Origin: Allacma fusca
Taxonomy: Eukaryota > Arthropoda > Collembola > Symphypleona > Sminthuridae
Direction of reading: 5' to 3'
Assembly (NCBI GenBank): GCA_947179485.1
Contig: OX359245.1
Span: 58,887,067 to 58,951,066, forward strand
DNA length: 64,000 nucleotides
Part shown: positions 36,425 to 48,383 of the stretch, piece after piece
Layout of the letters: each line of letters starts with the position of its first letter
Numbering within the stretch: the stretch's first letter is position 1
Translations under genes and position numbers: made by a program
Notes under the pieces: model-generated
Database searches by the model: none
The model's input: the letters and a program-made list of their open reading frames with translations, nothing else
Told to the model about the DNA's origin: nothing

Positions 36425-37550
36425 CAGGGTGGCTTGATTTAAATCACGTTGATTTAAATCTTGATTTAAATCAAGATTTAAATCACTTGATTTTTTTCAA
36501 ATAAATCATTGATTTAAATCAAAATTGACTCTTCAACTTTTGCGGTTAGGTAAAATTTAATTTTACGTCTCTAAACGTTGTAAAACGTGGATTTTTTTGT
36601 TTTTACAAATTTTTGGTATAAAACCATTTTGGATTTTGATAATTTTCAGGGTAATTTGGACACGTTGAAATATTGATTATCTGTCAAGCTGTCAAAGTGC
36701 CATAAAATTTGGATATGAGTGAGTTTTGAAGTATTGTATAATACTAGAGCTTCTGCTGGGGACAATTGTTATGCCCCAGAGAAGATTCCGCCTCGTTTCA
36801 AAATCCAGGGACAAAAATGAGCATCCCAATCCCGTCCTGAAATAACACGGAGACAATATTTACATCCCTAAAATGTCTCGTCCCTAACAGAAAATCAGTA
36901 ACTACAAAAACATCCCAATATCCAATCTTTCTAAAAGAGTACCGTTTAAAGTGGAAAGATTTGACAGTGAATTTTGCATTTTTTAAATGTTACTCTTTTA
37001 TGGAGAGATATTCACACTTGTTTAAACGGTATATTCCCAATTTGCAAATAATTTTTCTGTCCCAACATACGCTACCATTCCATTCCGAAACACTGTATAT
37101 GCACACACTGTACACATTGTATATAATTACATATAAATATATTTTTGTATACATAAATCAATAAAAATCCAAATGAGACATCTGGTATCTGTCCTACACA
37201 GCGTTTGGCTTCAAAGATAACTTAATTCCGAATTGTTACAATATAAAAAATACTGCTGATCTTTGGAATTGGCCTTTAACCAGCTTTTTATTTCATATTA
37301 GGTAGCTGACTTGCCTTTGTAATTTTCTCTCAATACATTTGATTGATTGCTCAAGTTTCATTGGGGCCAACGGTGCACAATATTATTAGGAAAATTAAAA
37401 TCCAAAAATTTGTATGGAAATTCTATCGTACTATAAAATTTTGAATTTAAATCATAAAATATTGATTTAAATCAAAGAAATCCGATTTAAATCAAATAAA
37501 TCTGATTTATTTGATTTTTTTCAAAAAAATCAAAAAAATCAGCAACCCTG
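36425..37550. mobile_element. hAT-type MITE with GATTTAAATC iterons
   Basis: The ends start CAGGGTKGCT and are flanked by the perfect 8-bp duplication ATACGATT (36417-36424, 37551-37558). Both arms are arrays of the palindrome GATTTAAATC/TTGATTTAAATCAA (36433-36525 and 37440-37540). The middle contains no transposase; the 67-codon frame there is unremarkable. Confidence 0.9.
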
Positions 37551-37739
37551 ATACGATTACAGCGGATGTTACATCCTTACAGATGAACGTTTGACCGGGA
37601 TGAACAAAAGTGTATGGTATAATCAGAATTACGTTATAAAGGCATTCGTTATAATCAGATTTTACTGCACCGCACAAATTGGAAAATATTTTTGCCTACC
37701 CCCTGTTCTAGATAGGATCAATTTGCGTTACACTATTAC

Positions 37740-38158
37740 TAGGGATGTGACAAACGATATAACGAGACGATATAACGAGACAATATATCGTACATTTTGG
37801 AGCACAAATATCGTACATAATTCTCGTAATTTTTAAACGATATATCGTATGGTTAAGAATATCATTTTTACAGTTTTTTATTCCGGAAATGTCATACTGC
37901 AGACCTCTAACGCTTCTTGCTGAAAATAATTGGCTGCAAATAACGGAAATTTTGTCCCCAAACGAACAGTCGGCAAAAATAAGCGTCATGTCTGTGTTCA
38001 ATTTCCACTTGCGAGCATGTCAACATTTAAAAAAGTGGTGTTTCCGAATTTCATACAGTATCGTTATATCGTTTTCGTTTGTATCGTTATCGTGTATTTT
38101 AAATTCGAATATCGGTAATATCCATATCGCTCAAAAATGAACGAAAAGCACATCTGTA
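37740..38158. mobile_element. hAT-type MITE with CGATATAACG / CGATATATCG iterons
   Basis: The left end TAGGGATGTG and right end TACAGATGTG are inverted and flanked by the perfect duplication ACTATTAC (37732-37739, 38159-38166). Both arms contain repeated CGATAT words: CGATATAACGAGA on the left, and ATATCGTT and ATATCGGT on the right. No transposase. Confidence 0.85.
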
Positions 38159-38166
38159 ACTATTAC

Positions 38167-39049
38167 AACTTACAAAAACGTCAAAATTTTCTACTTTCTG
38201 AAACGTTTTTTACAATGTGTCGTGACGTCGAGATTGCGCTCAAGTGCAAGTATGTTCGAGCGCTTTTCTGACCACGACTTTGATGGCTAGGCGGATTCTG
38301 GTCCAGATCTAGAAGAGTTTACAATGAGATCAGTAACATTCTGCAATCAATAAAACGGCTTCCATTGGAGCAGTCCAGCATAACTTTACGCTGGTTGGCT
38401 AATTAACTTCCTACTTTTCTATTTTGAAATAAGTACTATCATTTACGGTATTTAAGTGTCTACTTTTTAATAAATTTCTTGTAATTTTTACATCCTTTAT
38501 AATGTTTTTATTACTTTATATTATATATGCTATTATAAATTGTAATATTTAGTAACCAGTTTAATTTGCACATTTAAAGTGACATTGTAAAGTACTTACC
38601 ATATTGGCCTAGCCGACATTGATACCAATTTTCCAGATAGCTTGCATATTCACCTATTTGTAGGCTAGATGCTCATTATTGAATGAGTGTGTGTATAGAG
38701 AGTGAACATATTGAGCAACTGGGAATGTAGATATTTATACATATGTCAATTAAAATCATCAGTTTTACAATTGTAATATGAAGTTTCAAAAATTATGTAA
38801 TGGCTAGTTCCCAAGCAAACCAGTAATACTTAAAAAAAGCGAATAAGAAATGTTAATATGTTTTCTACTTTTGCACTAATGAGCGACTACCATAAAATCG
38901 TCTAATTTCATAGCGGCTTTTGTCACTTTGAGCAAAAAAATCCATTCGAACTATTACGTGAAAGCAGTGTTTATCCAATTTAATTGGGAACACTGATTTC
39001 ATCAAACCAGTTTCCTGGATTTACAGTAGATACAATTCTATATTAGAAG
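38167..39049. other. AT-rich intergenic DNA, no gene seen
   Basis: No credible coding frame, RNA gene or bounded repeat was recognised between the two neighbouring repeat elements. Confidence 0.4.
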
Positions 39050-39230
39050 TACAGGGAATGTTCTAAATATGGGCTTCCTCTTAGAAAGCACTACCTTTAT
39101 ATTGGCAAGTTTTAATTTTCCCTAGGAACACATTTACATTACATAATAGTAAACTGTAGTGGTATTTCCATGCATTGGTAGGTATTTTACCATGCCTTGG
39201 GAACCACTACATAGGAAACTCACTTTACTA
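39050..39230. mobile_element. Degraded relative of the TAGTGG mariner-like MITE
   Basis: The left side (ACAGGGAATGTTC...GGGCTTCCTCTTAGA) and right side (GGGAACCACTACATAGGAAAC) match the two arms of the 725-1584 element with many changes. Target flanks cannot be assigned with confidence. It is a short, decayed copy. Confidence 0.5.
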
Positions 39231-40649
39231 GATTGCAAATTATATTGTAACATTTACGTTAGTGCTGGGAATCCCTGGTTTCACTAGAACTATACTTTCA
39301 GTGTCTTTCTGTCCATAGAAGATTACAGAAATTATTTACACTATAACATACATTTATACACGCACCATTGACATTGACATGACACATCATTCATTGTACA
39401 CACACTGACTGGAATATATTTTTGTGCACTGATGCTTAAAAATACAAAATAGTGTGCATAACACCCGAATGGATAATTTCGACAAATTGTGAGATTAGAA
39501 CTTAAATATTTCTTTGAGCATGTCATTGCGGATATCAATGGTCTGGTTCGGTATTGCCCAGCCCAAAATGCTATACATGCTAAAAACGCCCAAAGAGACT
39601 ATGAAAAAAGAATAATCGGATAACCTCAGTGTAGAGCTTTGGATTGTACATTTTGCAGGACTTGTTTCCTTCTACAATATTTATTTTGACTTTTTCATTT
39701 GTGGATCATTTTAACTTCAGTTGTCCTTATCCGTGATTGGATATATGAATATTTTGGGTTTCTGACACTGTAGACAAATACAGTGGAAGAGAAGTGAGTA
39801 GGCCGTAACGCTGTTACCAGGTGAGCGTTAGCCACAAAACGTTTGCCCGAAGATGACGTAAGCACTTGTAATTGAATTTCTTAAAATTTCAGTTGTGCTT
39901 AACCGGTAATTGCGAGTATTTAATGCTTTTGTAATTGCAATTTAACTACACAGAAATTGCACTTGCACCGACAATTGCAATTCCCTGGTGTAAAATAACC
40001 GCAACTGAACCAAACTTGCAAGTTCAATTAGTAATTGCAATTAACTTGCAATTGACAAGAAACACTATCCTGGAAAGTTTTTTTACAAGTATGGGTTTAG
40101 ATTTTAAAGCACATGCGTAAGTCGGATATACTAATTTTCTGTTAAGAAATAAGGTATGACATTTTTTCATAACATAATTGCCACGGACATGCATGCACTA
40201 ATATATGAATGTTGAACGCCCAGTTATTTTGTAATAATATTAAACTGGTTACGTGATAAAATAAAATAAATAAACTGTTCAAACCATCTATATCGAGAGA
40301 TCTCTATATTACTTGCCAACTCCTGCCAAGACCTACTTGAAGGTATCAGGTAGTATCTGATACCTGGACCGGGCTCGGGTCAAATTCGGGTCAGGTACAA
40401 AAAAATACCTGAAATTCGGGTCGAGTGAGGGTAGATCAATGATCCGCAACTGAATGATTTATGATCATGTTCAGGTTTAAAAACTATACCTGAGCTCAAT
40501 GTCAAGTTCAAGTTCGGTACGACGAATTCAAAATACTTGAACCCGAATTTGCAGTTTCAGGTATTTTGTATTGTAATAATTTAACTTTGAGTTCATATGA
40601 ATGAAATTCTCAAGCTGAACTGAACGTTAATGTAGGTTCACATGGCTGA
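39231..40649. other. Intergenic DNA with two repeat patches, no gene seen
   Basis: Positions 39885-40070 contain many TTGCAATTA/AATTGCAA words, and 40330-40565 many CGGGTCAGGTA/TACCTGAA words. Both look like arms of iteron-type MITEs, but matched ends and duplications could not be placed. No coding frame is convincing. Confidence 0.4.
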
Positions 40650-40949
40650 CCCAAATAGCACAAGACGAGTTTTATTGAGACTTGTTCGGTCGCAAGTCGT
40701 GCAAAACTGGTCACAACAAAAAAAACAAGTTAAAGACGACTTTAAACGGTTTTTTTTCTGTCCATATTCCAATAATACTTATAAATAAAAAATAATTTTT
40801 AAGGTCGTATAAGAGACGTTTCTAAAACGATTGCAAACATGACTATTGGAGTGGCGCTTAAAAAACAAAGAATGTAACTCCATCAAAAGGTGCACTGTAC
40901 TGCATTAGCCATTTGCATCTACACGGAGCTCAGTCAGTGGGATACACAA

Positions 40950-42999
40950 ATGCAATCTTCCCGAAATTATTCAAAGGCTCACCATCGCCGCATTGTGAAG
41001 CAAAACGCAGCTAATTTACTTAAAAACAGCATTCAAGGTGAGTTATCTGATATATTTAATGGTTGTAATACAAATTCTCAAAATATTAATTCAGCCAACC
41101 AAACTCCCGAAAAAGAATTGAGGGTTAGTAATTTTGCCACCGCTAAAGAAGTGAGTTGCACAAGTGAAATAACATGTGATGGCGGACCAATAAGATCCTT
41201 AAGTATAAATAGGTCAGACTCAAGTGATAGTGATTTTAGTGAATCAGACTGCGATAACTTTCGAATTGAATTAGCTTCCTGGACAGTGGCTAATAAAGTG
41301 CCTCATATACATGTCAATAAATTATTAAAACTTCTTAAGAAAACTAATCACTTCAAGAATTTGCCGAATGATGCTAGGACGCTGGTTTCAACACCCAGGT
41401 TCACTCACGTTCGTGAAGTGATTCCCGGATATTATTGTCATTTTGGATTAAAAGGTCAAGTCCAGGACTACCTACAAAATGCGAAGAGTGCAACACCTAT
41501 TTCTAAACTGTTGCTTCAATTCAACATCGATGGAATTCCCATATCGAAGAGCTCTAATAAGCATTTTGTTCCCATTTTGGGTTACATTGTTGGAAGTAAC
41601 CGGGATCCATTTGTAGTCGGATTATGGTGTGGAGAGAAGGACAAACCAAAAAATGTTAATGAATTTCTTCGTGAGTTTGTGGATGAGTGCAAAGACCTGA
41701 TATCCAGTGGGTTAAATTTTCACGATCGCTTTTTTGAAATAGAAATAGAGTGTTTTGTTTGCGATATTCCAGCGAGAGCCTTTGTTAAAAGCACAAAAGG
41801 ACATTCAGGATACTCTTGCTGTGGCAAGTGCACAATAGAAGGAAGCTATGGAAACAGTCGCATGTACTTCGAAGACATTAATTCTCCCCCCAGGACGAAT
41901 GAAAGTTTTCGGAATAAATTTGACTGTAACCATCACTTACACGAAAGTATTTTAGAAGAACTGCCCATCGATTTGATTACGTGCTTCCCGGTGGAATACA
42001 TGCATGCAATATGCTTAGGGGTTGTAAAAAAATTGATCCTTCTTTGGCTGGGTGGTGACGTATCCAAATTTCGACTTTCTTCAAATCAGGCCATTGAAAT
42101 TTCGGAACACCTAAAAAAACTGACAACAACAACAAGTGCATGTTTCAACAGAAAGCCCAGAAATCTGGATGACGTTAGAGGATGGAAAGCAACTGAATTT
42201 AGGCATTTTATTCTGTATTCCGGGCCAGTGGTATTGAAAAATGTACTTCCGCTGTCGTACTATCATCATTTTCTAGTTCTGCATCTGTCAGTTACAATTT
42301 TGGCAAGCTCAACGCTTTGCAGAAAATATAATGAATATGCAAAATCTCTGCTGGAATACTTCGTTAAAAATTTTGGAAACCTGTATCATGTTTACCACAT
42401 TTCTATAAATGTACACTCGTTGCTTCACTTAGCCGAAGACGTTCTACAATTTGGTACGCTGGATTCATTTAGTGCTTTTAGATTTGAGAACTTTTTGGGT
42501 GTTTTAAAGTCTTTGCTCAAGAATTATACCGGCGAAATACAGCAAATTCATCGCAGAATTTCGGTGTTGCAAAATGTTTCGCACAACTATGAAGCGCCGA
42601 TTTATAAGGAAATAAATGTAGTAATTCCTGTGGAGTTTCCAGATGAGTGTACACCACCAGTATATAAAAACATGTTTGAACAAAAATGTGTTCATATCAA
42701 GTGACCCAAGAGACAACTGTGTTGAGCTTAATAATGGAACAATTATTGAAATAAAATGTCTATGCAATTCCAAATTTAGTTCCGAAAAAGCTTTGGTTGG
42801 CTACGAGTTTAAAATTTTAAGAGATTTCTACGATTTTCCATGCTCTTCATCCGTAGCTGCTACATATGTAATTAAACGGTTCAATAATTTACAGGTGTGG
42901 CCTTTTTCAGAATTGAAGTACGAAAGGCAAAACTATACACAAAACGACAACAGTGTGGTTTCGTATCGTTTAATATCCTCTGACAGCCATTTCGTCTAA
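40950..42999 (+). pseudogene. Tnp2-like (CMC-type) transposase of element 2, one frameshift near C-terminus
   Basis: The start is set at ATG 40950 (MQSSRNYSKAHHRR). The protein has an acidic Ser/Asp-rich stretch (SDSSDSDFSESDCD), then the DDE core: D194 in FNIDG, D272 in VCDIPARAF, an inserted CxxC in YSCCGKC, H352 in YMHAICLG and E513 in FRFENF. These match element 1 residue for residue in order. The frame ends at 42704, but the homologous C-terminus continues in the next frame to 42999 (IEIKCLCNS, VWPFSELKYE), so one indel lies near 42690-42705 beside a run of A. The region to E513 is open in a single exon. Confidence 0.85.
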
Positions 43000-44134
43000 A
43001 ATGTTTAGCATTGTAGAATTTGGAAAAAAGGAGGAATTGCAGTAGTTCCTACAAATTGGATTCAATCAAACAAGACGGAATGTATCTGGTCCGCTTTTTA
43101 AAGTACCCAATCTATATACAATGCAGTAAAGAAGCAGTTACTACCCAGGGAAGGAGAGAATTGGAAGAGTTGCAAAATTATTAAAATCTTTCGGCAGACA
43201 TACGGTGAGTTTGTCAATATTTGGGTTGTTTGAATATTATGAATACGTGCAACAGATTTTTTGTTTCCTCCTGAACTAATGTTGTTATTTTATAACAATT
43301 AATTAATAATTAAGTATTTAGTAACATTTTTCAAAAATGACTGGATTATTTAAAAATTTGTTACAAAGTAAAGTAGTCGTATAATTCTGGACACATTAGA
43401 GTATAAAATGTGTTTGGGCACAACAGAAAACTAATTATATTTTAACAACTATTGTAGATTCGTTTGATGGCGCACGGAAGAATCTGAATAAAGCAACGAT
43501 TCAGTCAGATTTTTCCATAGATACTGAACCTGAGGTTAAAAGAAGGCGTACGCAGGTGTCTGTAAAGGCTAAATTTCTGGAGCCGGCCTCTGAGCCCGAA
43601 CAAAGCGAATGTCCCAAAAAGCGTTCCGCGTGTAATCATGTCAATAATAATTTGTTACCACCACCGCCACCCATAGAAGTTATTCGTAAAAATACGAAAT
43701 ATTTTGAAGATTCTACTTCGAAAGATTTCACAACGACTGAATTGGCGTCTCCGGCGGAGTTTTCTTTCACATTAGCAGGCAATTCAAGCAGCTCCGAAAT
43801 ATGTTTTGAACAAGGTGGATCAATAATCGGTACGGAGGAAGAAATAAGAACTGCTCCAGTTGTTCGTGTTCAAGCTTCTTTAATTGCGTCAATGTCAAAC
43901 ATCACCCAAAGTACGTGAATCACTGCATTTATAATTTTCATGAACACGTAAATATTGTAATGTTGCAACCTCAGATTGGTTACAAAATAATGATTTTCTT
44001 CACGGAACCCAGTCTCACTTACTGGGTGACTTTTCGAAGGACCAGCGCTGCCCTCAGCGCACGTAATTATTGTATTAACAAATTTCTCACTCTCAACTGC
44101 TCTCGTACTGAGTGGTAGCCTTTTTGCTACCCAG

Positions 44135-46640
44135 TGTGAATGAAATACGAAAGCTTTAGTGAAGAAATGTTTGTGAAAATATGAAAATTCTTTTATTCAC
44201 AGTCGATCAATGTTCACTCATTCACACCTGAATTCGATCTCTCTTTTTCCTCATAGATTTACACTGCATAACACATCTCTTTCGCAAGTCCAATCATTCC
44301 AGTTCAATATCCACTCAATTTGTAATATTCAATAACAAATGTGCTAAAATAGCCATGGCAATATCATGCAACAATTTCCATTCAAATACATGGTGAATAC
44401 ATACATATGTTAATATAAACTAAATGTTGCTAAATTATCTACAAAAATAGTACCAACATTTTCATTTAAGTATCCTAAATTCAATTAACATACATAAGGA
44501 TAACTTTTAGTAACATCTACATGGTTTGACATTATGTACTTACCCGGATATTTAACATAACAATATCCGGGTATTTAAACGATTACATGATACGGGCACG
44601 ATACAGCTTCGCCATCTATGAGGTTCTTATTTACTAATACTAGATATGTATTTACATCTAAATTAATGCCGTAAGCTTGACGCTGTCTGATTCCTAAGTG
44701 AAGAGGAGAGGCGCTTCCGCTTACAGTCAATGAGCGGCTCGTCACAGTTTCTATGCTCCATTCATTCTCGCTTCCACAATTCTTCCCCCTGATGAAGAGT
44801 ATTTATCTTCATCATCCTTAGTAATGTGCAGTATACATATCTTGACAGCTGACCTTTTGTATAAACCATCTTTAGTCCGGACATCCACGACACGAACTTG
44901 TCCATCCTTACCGGGGTAAACATTTTCAATGCGTCCGAGTGGCCATGAATTACGTGGTCCGTCCTTGTCAGCTACTACAACCAAGTCACCAACTTCTATT
45001 GGTTTTACGGGGTTGAACCATTTCGCTCGTCTGGTCAATGTAGGCAAATATTCTTTTACCCAACGGGACCAAAGTCTTGCAGTAAGTACCTGAACGAGTT
45101 GCCACTGACTTTTTAAATTGATGTTCTTCTCATTGAAAGAACCTGGGCAGTTTCCACTATTATTTCCACACCTGACAAAATGATTCGGGGTTAAACATTC
45201 GGGGTCATCGGGATCTACTGACACATGAGTAAGAGGTCGACTATTCACGATAAACTCCGCTTCCAGTAACAAGGTGTGAAGCACGTCTTCCTTAGGAGCT
45301 TGCTCTTTAAGGACTGCACTTAGAGCAACCTTGACTGACTTGACCAGCCTTTCCCATACACCACCCATATGTGGTGAGGCAGGAGGGTTGAATCTCCAAG
45401 TCATTCCTTGTCCAGCAAATCTTCGCACAAGCGCCTCCTTGTCCATAGCTTGAACAGCCCGCTGGAGTTCCCGATCTGCACCATGAAAATTTGTGCCATT
45501 GTCCGACCAAAGAATTTCCGGAACCGTTCTCCGTGCTATAAACCTCCTTATAGCATTTATAGCGCCATCGGTAGACAGATCCGCCGCTAATTCTAAATGA
45601 ATGGCTCTGGTAGAGAAGCAGGTAAAAACTACACCATACCTCTTAACATGTCTTCTCAATATCGTCACCATCAGTGGACCAAAGAAATCTATGCCAGTAT
45701 AAGTAAATGGGCATAAAGGTTGAGTCACACGTTCGAAAGGAAGTTCTCCCATCTCCGGAGGTTTCGGTTTTGCTTTCCTGATGCGGCATATCAAACAGTC
45801 GGAGAACGCTCTTTTGACTGCTGATCTTCCATTGATGATCCAGTAATGTTGCCGCAAATTATTGAACACAGTCTCGACTCCTTGGTGTGCCGCCAATCTA
45901 TGCATATGACTTATTAAAAGTTGTGTGTACCGATGCTTTGGGTCAAGTATCACCGGTTGTTTGGTCTCTTCAAGTAATACATCTGATTCCAGCAATCTTC
46001 CTTTCAATCGTAGGACTCCATTGTCATCTATAATAATTATTTAATATTAATTTTAATAATTAATTGGTGAAAGTCTCCATAATCTGCTACCTTTCGAGAG
46101 CGGAAGGTTCTTACTCACGAGTTTTAGGTCTTCGGGAAAGCAATCCATTTGAACTCTTCTCCACCATATTACTTCTGCAGCTAGAATTTCTTTCCCCGTA
46201 AGTTCTCCTCGCACGGTTATTTTGGTAGTCTTTATTTTAATGAAACGGCGCACCCAAGCTGTTACACGAATGAGCTTCAACCATGAAGAAAATCTGCTAG
46301 CATCTAGTACAGGAGCATCAAATTCTTTGCAGTTACTGACCATAACGTAGTGATGATCTTCTTCATCTGAGACCTTGACACTGCTCCTCTCCTTAGGCCA
46401 GTCTTGTTCCCCTAGCTTCAAGAAATCCGGTCCTGTGTACCACCGACTAGTGGGTTCGAATGCTGTTCCAGGAGTAGGTCTGGTCGCTTCATCAGCCACA
46501 TTTTCATTGGTGGGGAGCCAGTACCACTCACTTACATTGGATGACTCCAGGATTTCCCCTATCCTCGTGGCGACAAACTGTCTCGGATTGTTTGAATGTG
46601 TCCGGATCCAGGCTAGTACAGTTTGTGAATCTGACCTACG
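44135..46640 (-). mobile_element. 5'-truncated BEL/Pao retrotransposon fragment nested in element 2
   Basis: The fragment holds the end of RNase H, the integrase and a 3' LTR on the minus strand. The LTR is placed at 44135-44778 (TGTG...CACA), next to the purine tract GGGGGAAGAAT on the minus strand. The left limit is tentative. No 5' LTR, reverse transcriptase or gag is present; the sequence changes abruptly at about 46640, just before a transposon-gene exon. Confidence 0.75.
44751..46640 (-). pseudogene. BEL/Pao pol fragment: RNase H end and integrase
   Basis: The upper part (46640-46053) reads as the RNase H tail typical of Pao elements (DSQTVLAWIRTH, RIGEILESSNVSEWYW, NVADEATRPT). The integrase frame (46007-44751, 418 codons) has the HHCC-type zinc segment (HMHRLAAHQG, CLICR), the catalytic core (YTGIDFFGP, WSDNGTNF, GVWERLVKSVK) and a C-terminal Pao tail (GRIENVYPGKDGQVRV). 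D, D and E positions are all readable. A break between the two frames near 46030 splits the polyprotein. The gene is truncated on its 5' side. Confidence 0.88.
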
Positions 46641-47656
46641 AAATATATTGGTTTCAGCTCAGGGATTTATCCAGGTAGTAGCCGAAAAGTTGACAGAAAT
46701 TCAGGAGTCTTTAAAAAACTTGCACGCGAAAGTTGACAACAACACTTCGGGGGGTTATTATGAAAATAATTCGGATTTTGAAGATGATGAATATATTCGA
46801 GCCGGATCAGTGGAGCGAGGAAAGCATTGCTTAGAGGATCTTCAGCTGAAATATTTGTTAGTCTGTAAGTAACTGGAATGTTTGTTTGTGTTTTTTCGGC
46901 AGTAATTTTCCTTAGAGAAAAAACAATCAAATTTTAACTAATTTTTACAGGCTGTATGAAAAGAAATCCTGTTACTCGAAAGAGTTCGTTGGCGTTTGAT
47001 ATTGAACTGGGTATTGGAGATTGGCTGAAAAGAGCAGGTCAGCGTTTAGAGCGAAAGAACGAGAAAAGTACCTACATTTGTTTGTTTAGCGCATGTTTTA
47101 ATTACTAATCCCTTGAATGTTTGAAATCATATTAGTCCGATTTATTTTAGGCACTGTAATTTGGAAAACGTTGGAACGTCAGGAAGAGTCCTCGGGATCT
47201 GAAGACGAGAAACAATCAGATTTAAACAGCGATTCAGAATTTGTCTAGTTTGTATTGACTATTTCCTAATTAATTAACATTTGCAGTTCATTAATAATTA
47301 CTAAATATTTGTATCTTCCACACAAATTCATTTTAACGAATTTTCTGTAACAGTATCTATATTGGCTGTCAAAAATATGCTCATCTGATTTGCTGTTTTG
47401 TTGTTAACTTATATTTTGTACTTTAAATAAATAATTTAAAGATAATTATTAGTTTCAAAAAATATTATTTGCAAAAAACAGTAAGTTATATTAGTACGAA
47501 TATAATATATGTTTCAAAACAAGGACCAGTTTGGCACCTGTTTATCCCTACTGAATGACCAGACTGAATGAGACAAGAAAAATTTCACTTTGGTACTAGT
47601 TATTCAATGTAAATGCGACGTCTCTAACTTGTCTTGTGCTATCTGGGGAAGGACAT

Positions 47657-48383
47657 TGTTATTTGACGCATCAGTCATTATAGGCAATCGGGTCAGTTAA
47701 GATATCTATGACACTCGAATATATAGAATTACGAAGGACCACCACAGAGTAAGCAGTGGACTTCAATTTAAATACAAGTTAAAGTTGTAAGCTTTAACTA
47801 TAGCTATCTTTACCGAGAGATTACGATTATTTTCACTTGCAATCACTTTTACTACAAAATGAAAAAGTAAGAGGAATCAAAAGCACATCTGTCTTTGATA
47901 AACTCTAAAAGTAATCTCTTCTATATTTCATTTCTACTATCAATCATAATATCATTGCATCTATTTGATTACATTGCGAATTACTAAATTATCAATCATA
48001 TATTATTGCATTACTTCAAATTATTACATTTTGTTTTGATAATCACTTCATTTCATATCAATAATACATTTTGCTAATTTTAACAATCCAGACAAATCAT
48101 ATATTATTGCATTACTTTAAATTATTACATTTTGTTTCGATAATCACTTTCATTTCATATCAATAATACATTTTGCTAAATTTTAACAATCCAGACAAAT
48201 TTACACTAAATGTGTAATTAAATCAAAGGATACTAACGTTCTACTGCTCCGACAATACAGTACAATGGCTCATTTTAAAGAGCATTTACTTCTAAACACA
48301 GCTGGCCGAAATCATGCTCCTAAACCTACAATTATAATATTTATCTTATTTATAATAAATACTATTACTGTGTGCCAGTAACA
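47657..48383 (-). repeat. Candidate LTR of the decayed BEL/Pao copy 2
   Basis: The segment has TGTTA...TAACA ends and begins, on the minus strand, right after the purine tract GGAGGAGAATAT that follows the integrase tail. The other LTR was not found, so the outer limit is inferred from TGTTA. It starts only 9 bp beyond the right end of element 2. Confidence 0.45.
47994..48199. repeat. Two tandem copies of a unit of about 101-105 bp
   Basis: The unit starting AATCATATATTATTGCATTA and ending CCAGACAA is present twice in a row, differing by a few bases. It lies within the candidate LTR, where such duplications are common. Confidence 0.85.

Larger units (their letters stand above)
43001..47248 (+). 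pseudogene. DUF4806-type companion gene of element 2, interrupted and frame-shifted
   Basis: Exon 1 (43001-about 43204) begins MFSIVEFG and contains VVPTNW and a Trp-rich end, the N-terminal module usual in DUF4806-type insect proteins. It is broken by at least two 1-nt shifts, one in an A run at 43023-43028. Exon 2 (about 43458-43915) is low complexity (KRRRT, PPPPP). Exon 3 (from about 46657) encodes a coiled coil (VAEKLTEIQESLKNLH), followed by exons near 46951 and 47151 with DWLKRA and an acidic C-terminus ending at 47248. The ATG lies one base after the transposase stop. Function is unknown; a DNA-end or transposase-partner role is only inferred from linkage. Confidence 0.65.
40650..47647. 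mobile_element. CMC/Tnp2-like DNA transposon 2 with companion gene
   Basis: The inverted ends match at 20 of 22 positions and start CCCARATAGCACAAGAC. They are flanked by GA on each side (40648-40649, 47648-47649), a 2-bp duplication. It carries a Tnp2-like transposase (plus) and, one base after its stop, a DUF4806-type companion gene (plus). A BEL/Pao fragment has inserted into an intron of that second gene. The ends begin CCC, as in element 1, not CACTA. Confidence 0.85.

Noticed and set aside
46375-46872. 165-codon plus-strand ORF
   Set aside because: It is a chance join: the first half is antisense to BEL/Pao RNase H and only the end (from about 46657) is a companion-gene exon.
47994-48199. 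Possible CRISPR-like or satellite array
   Set aside because: Only two adjacent copies of about 100 bp without spacers, inside a candidate LTR of a eukaryotic element.
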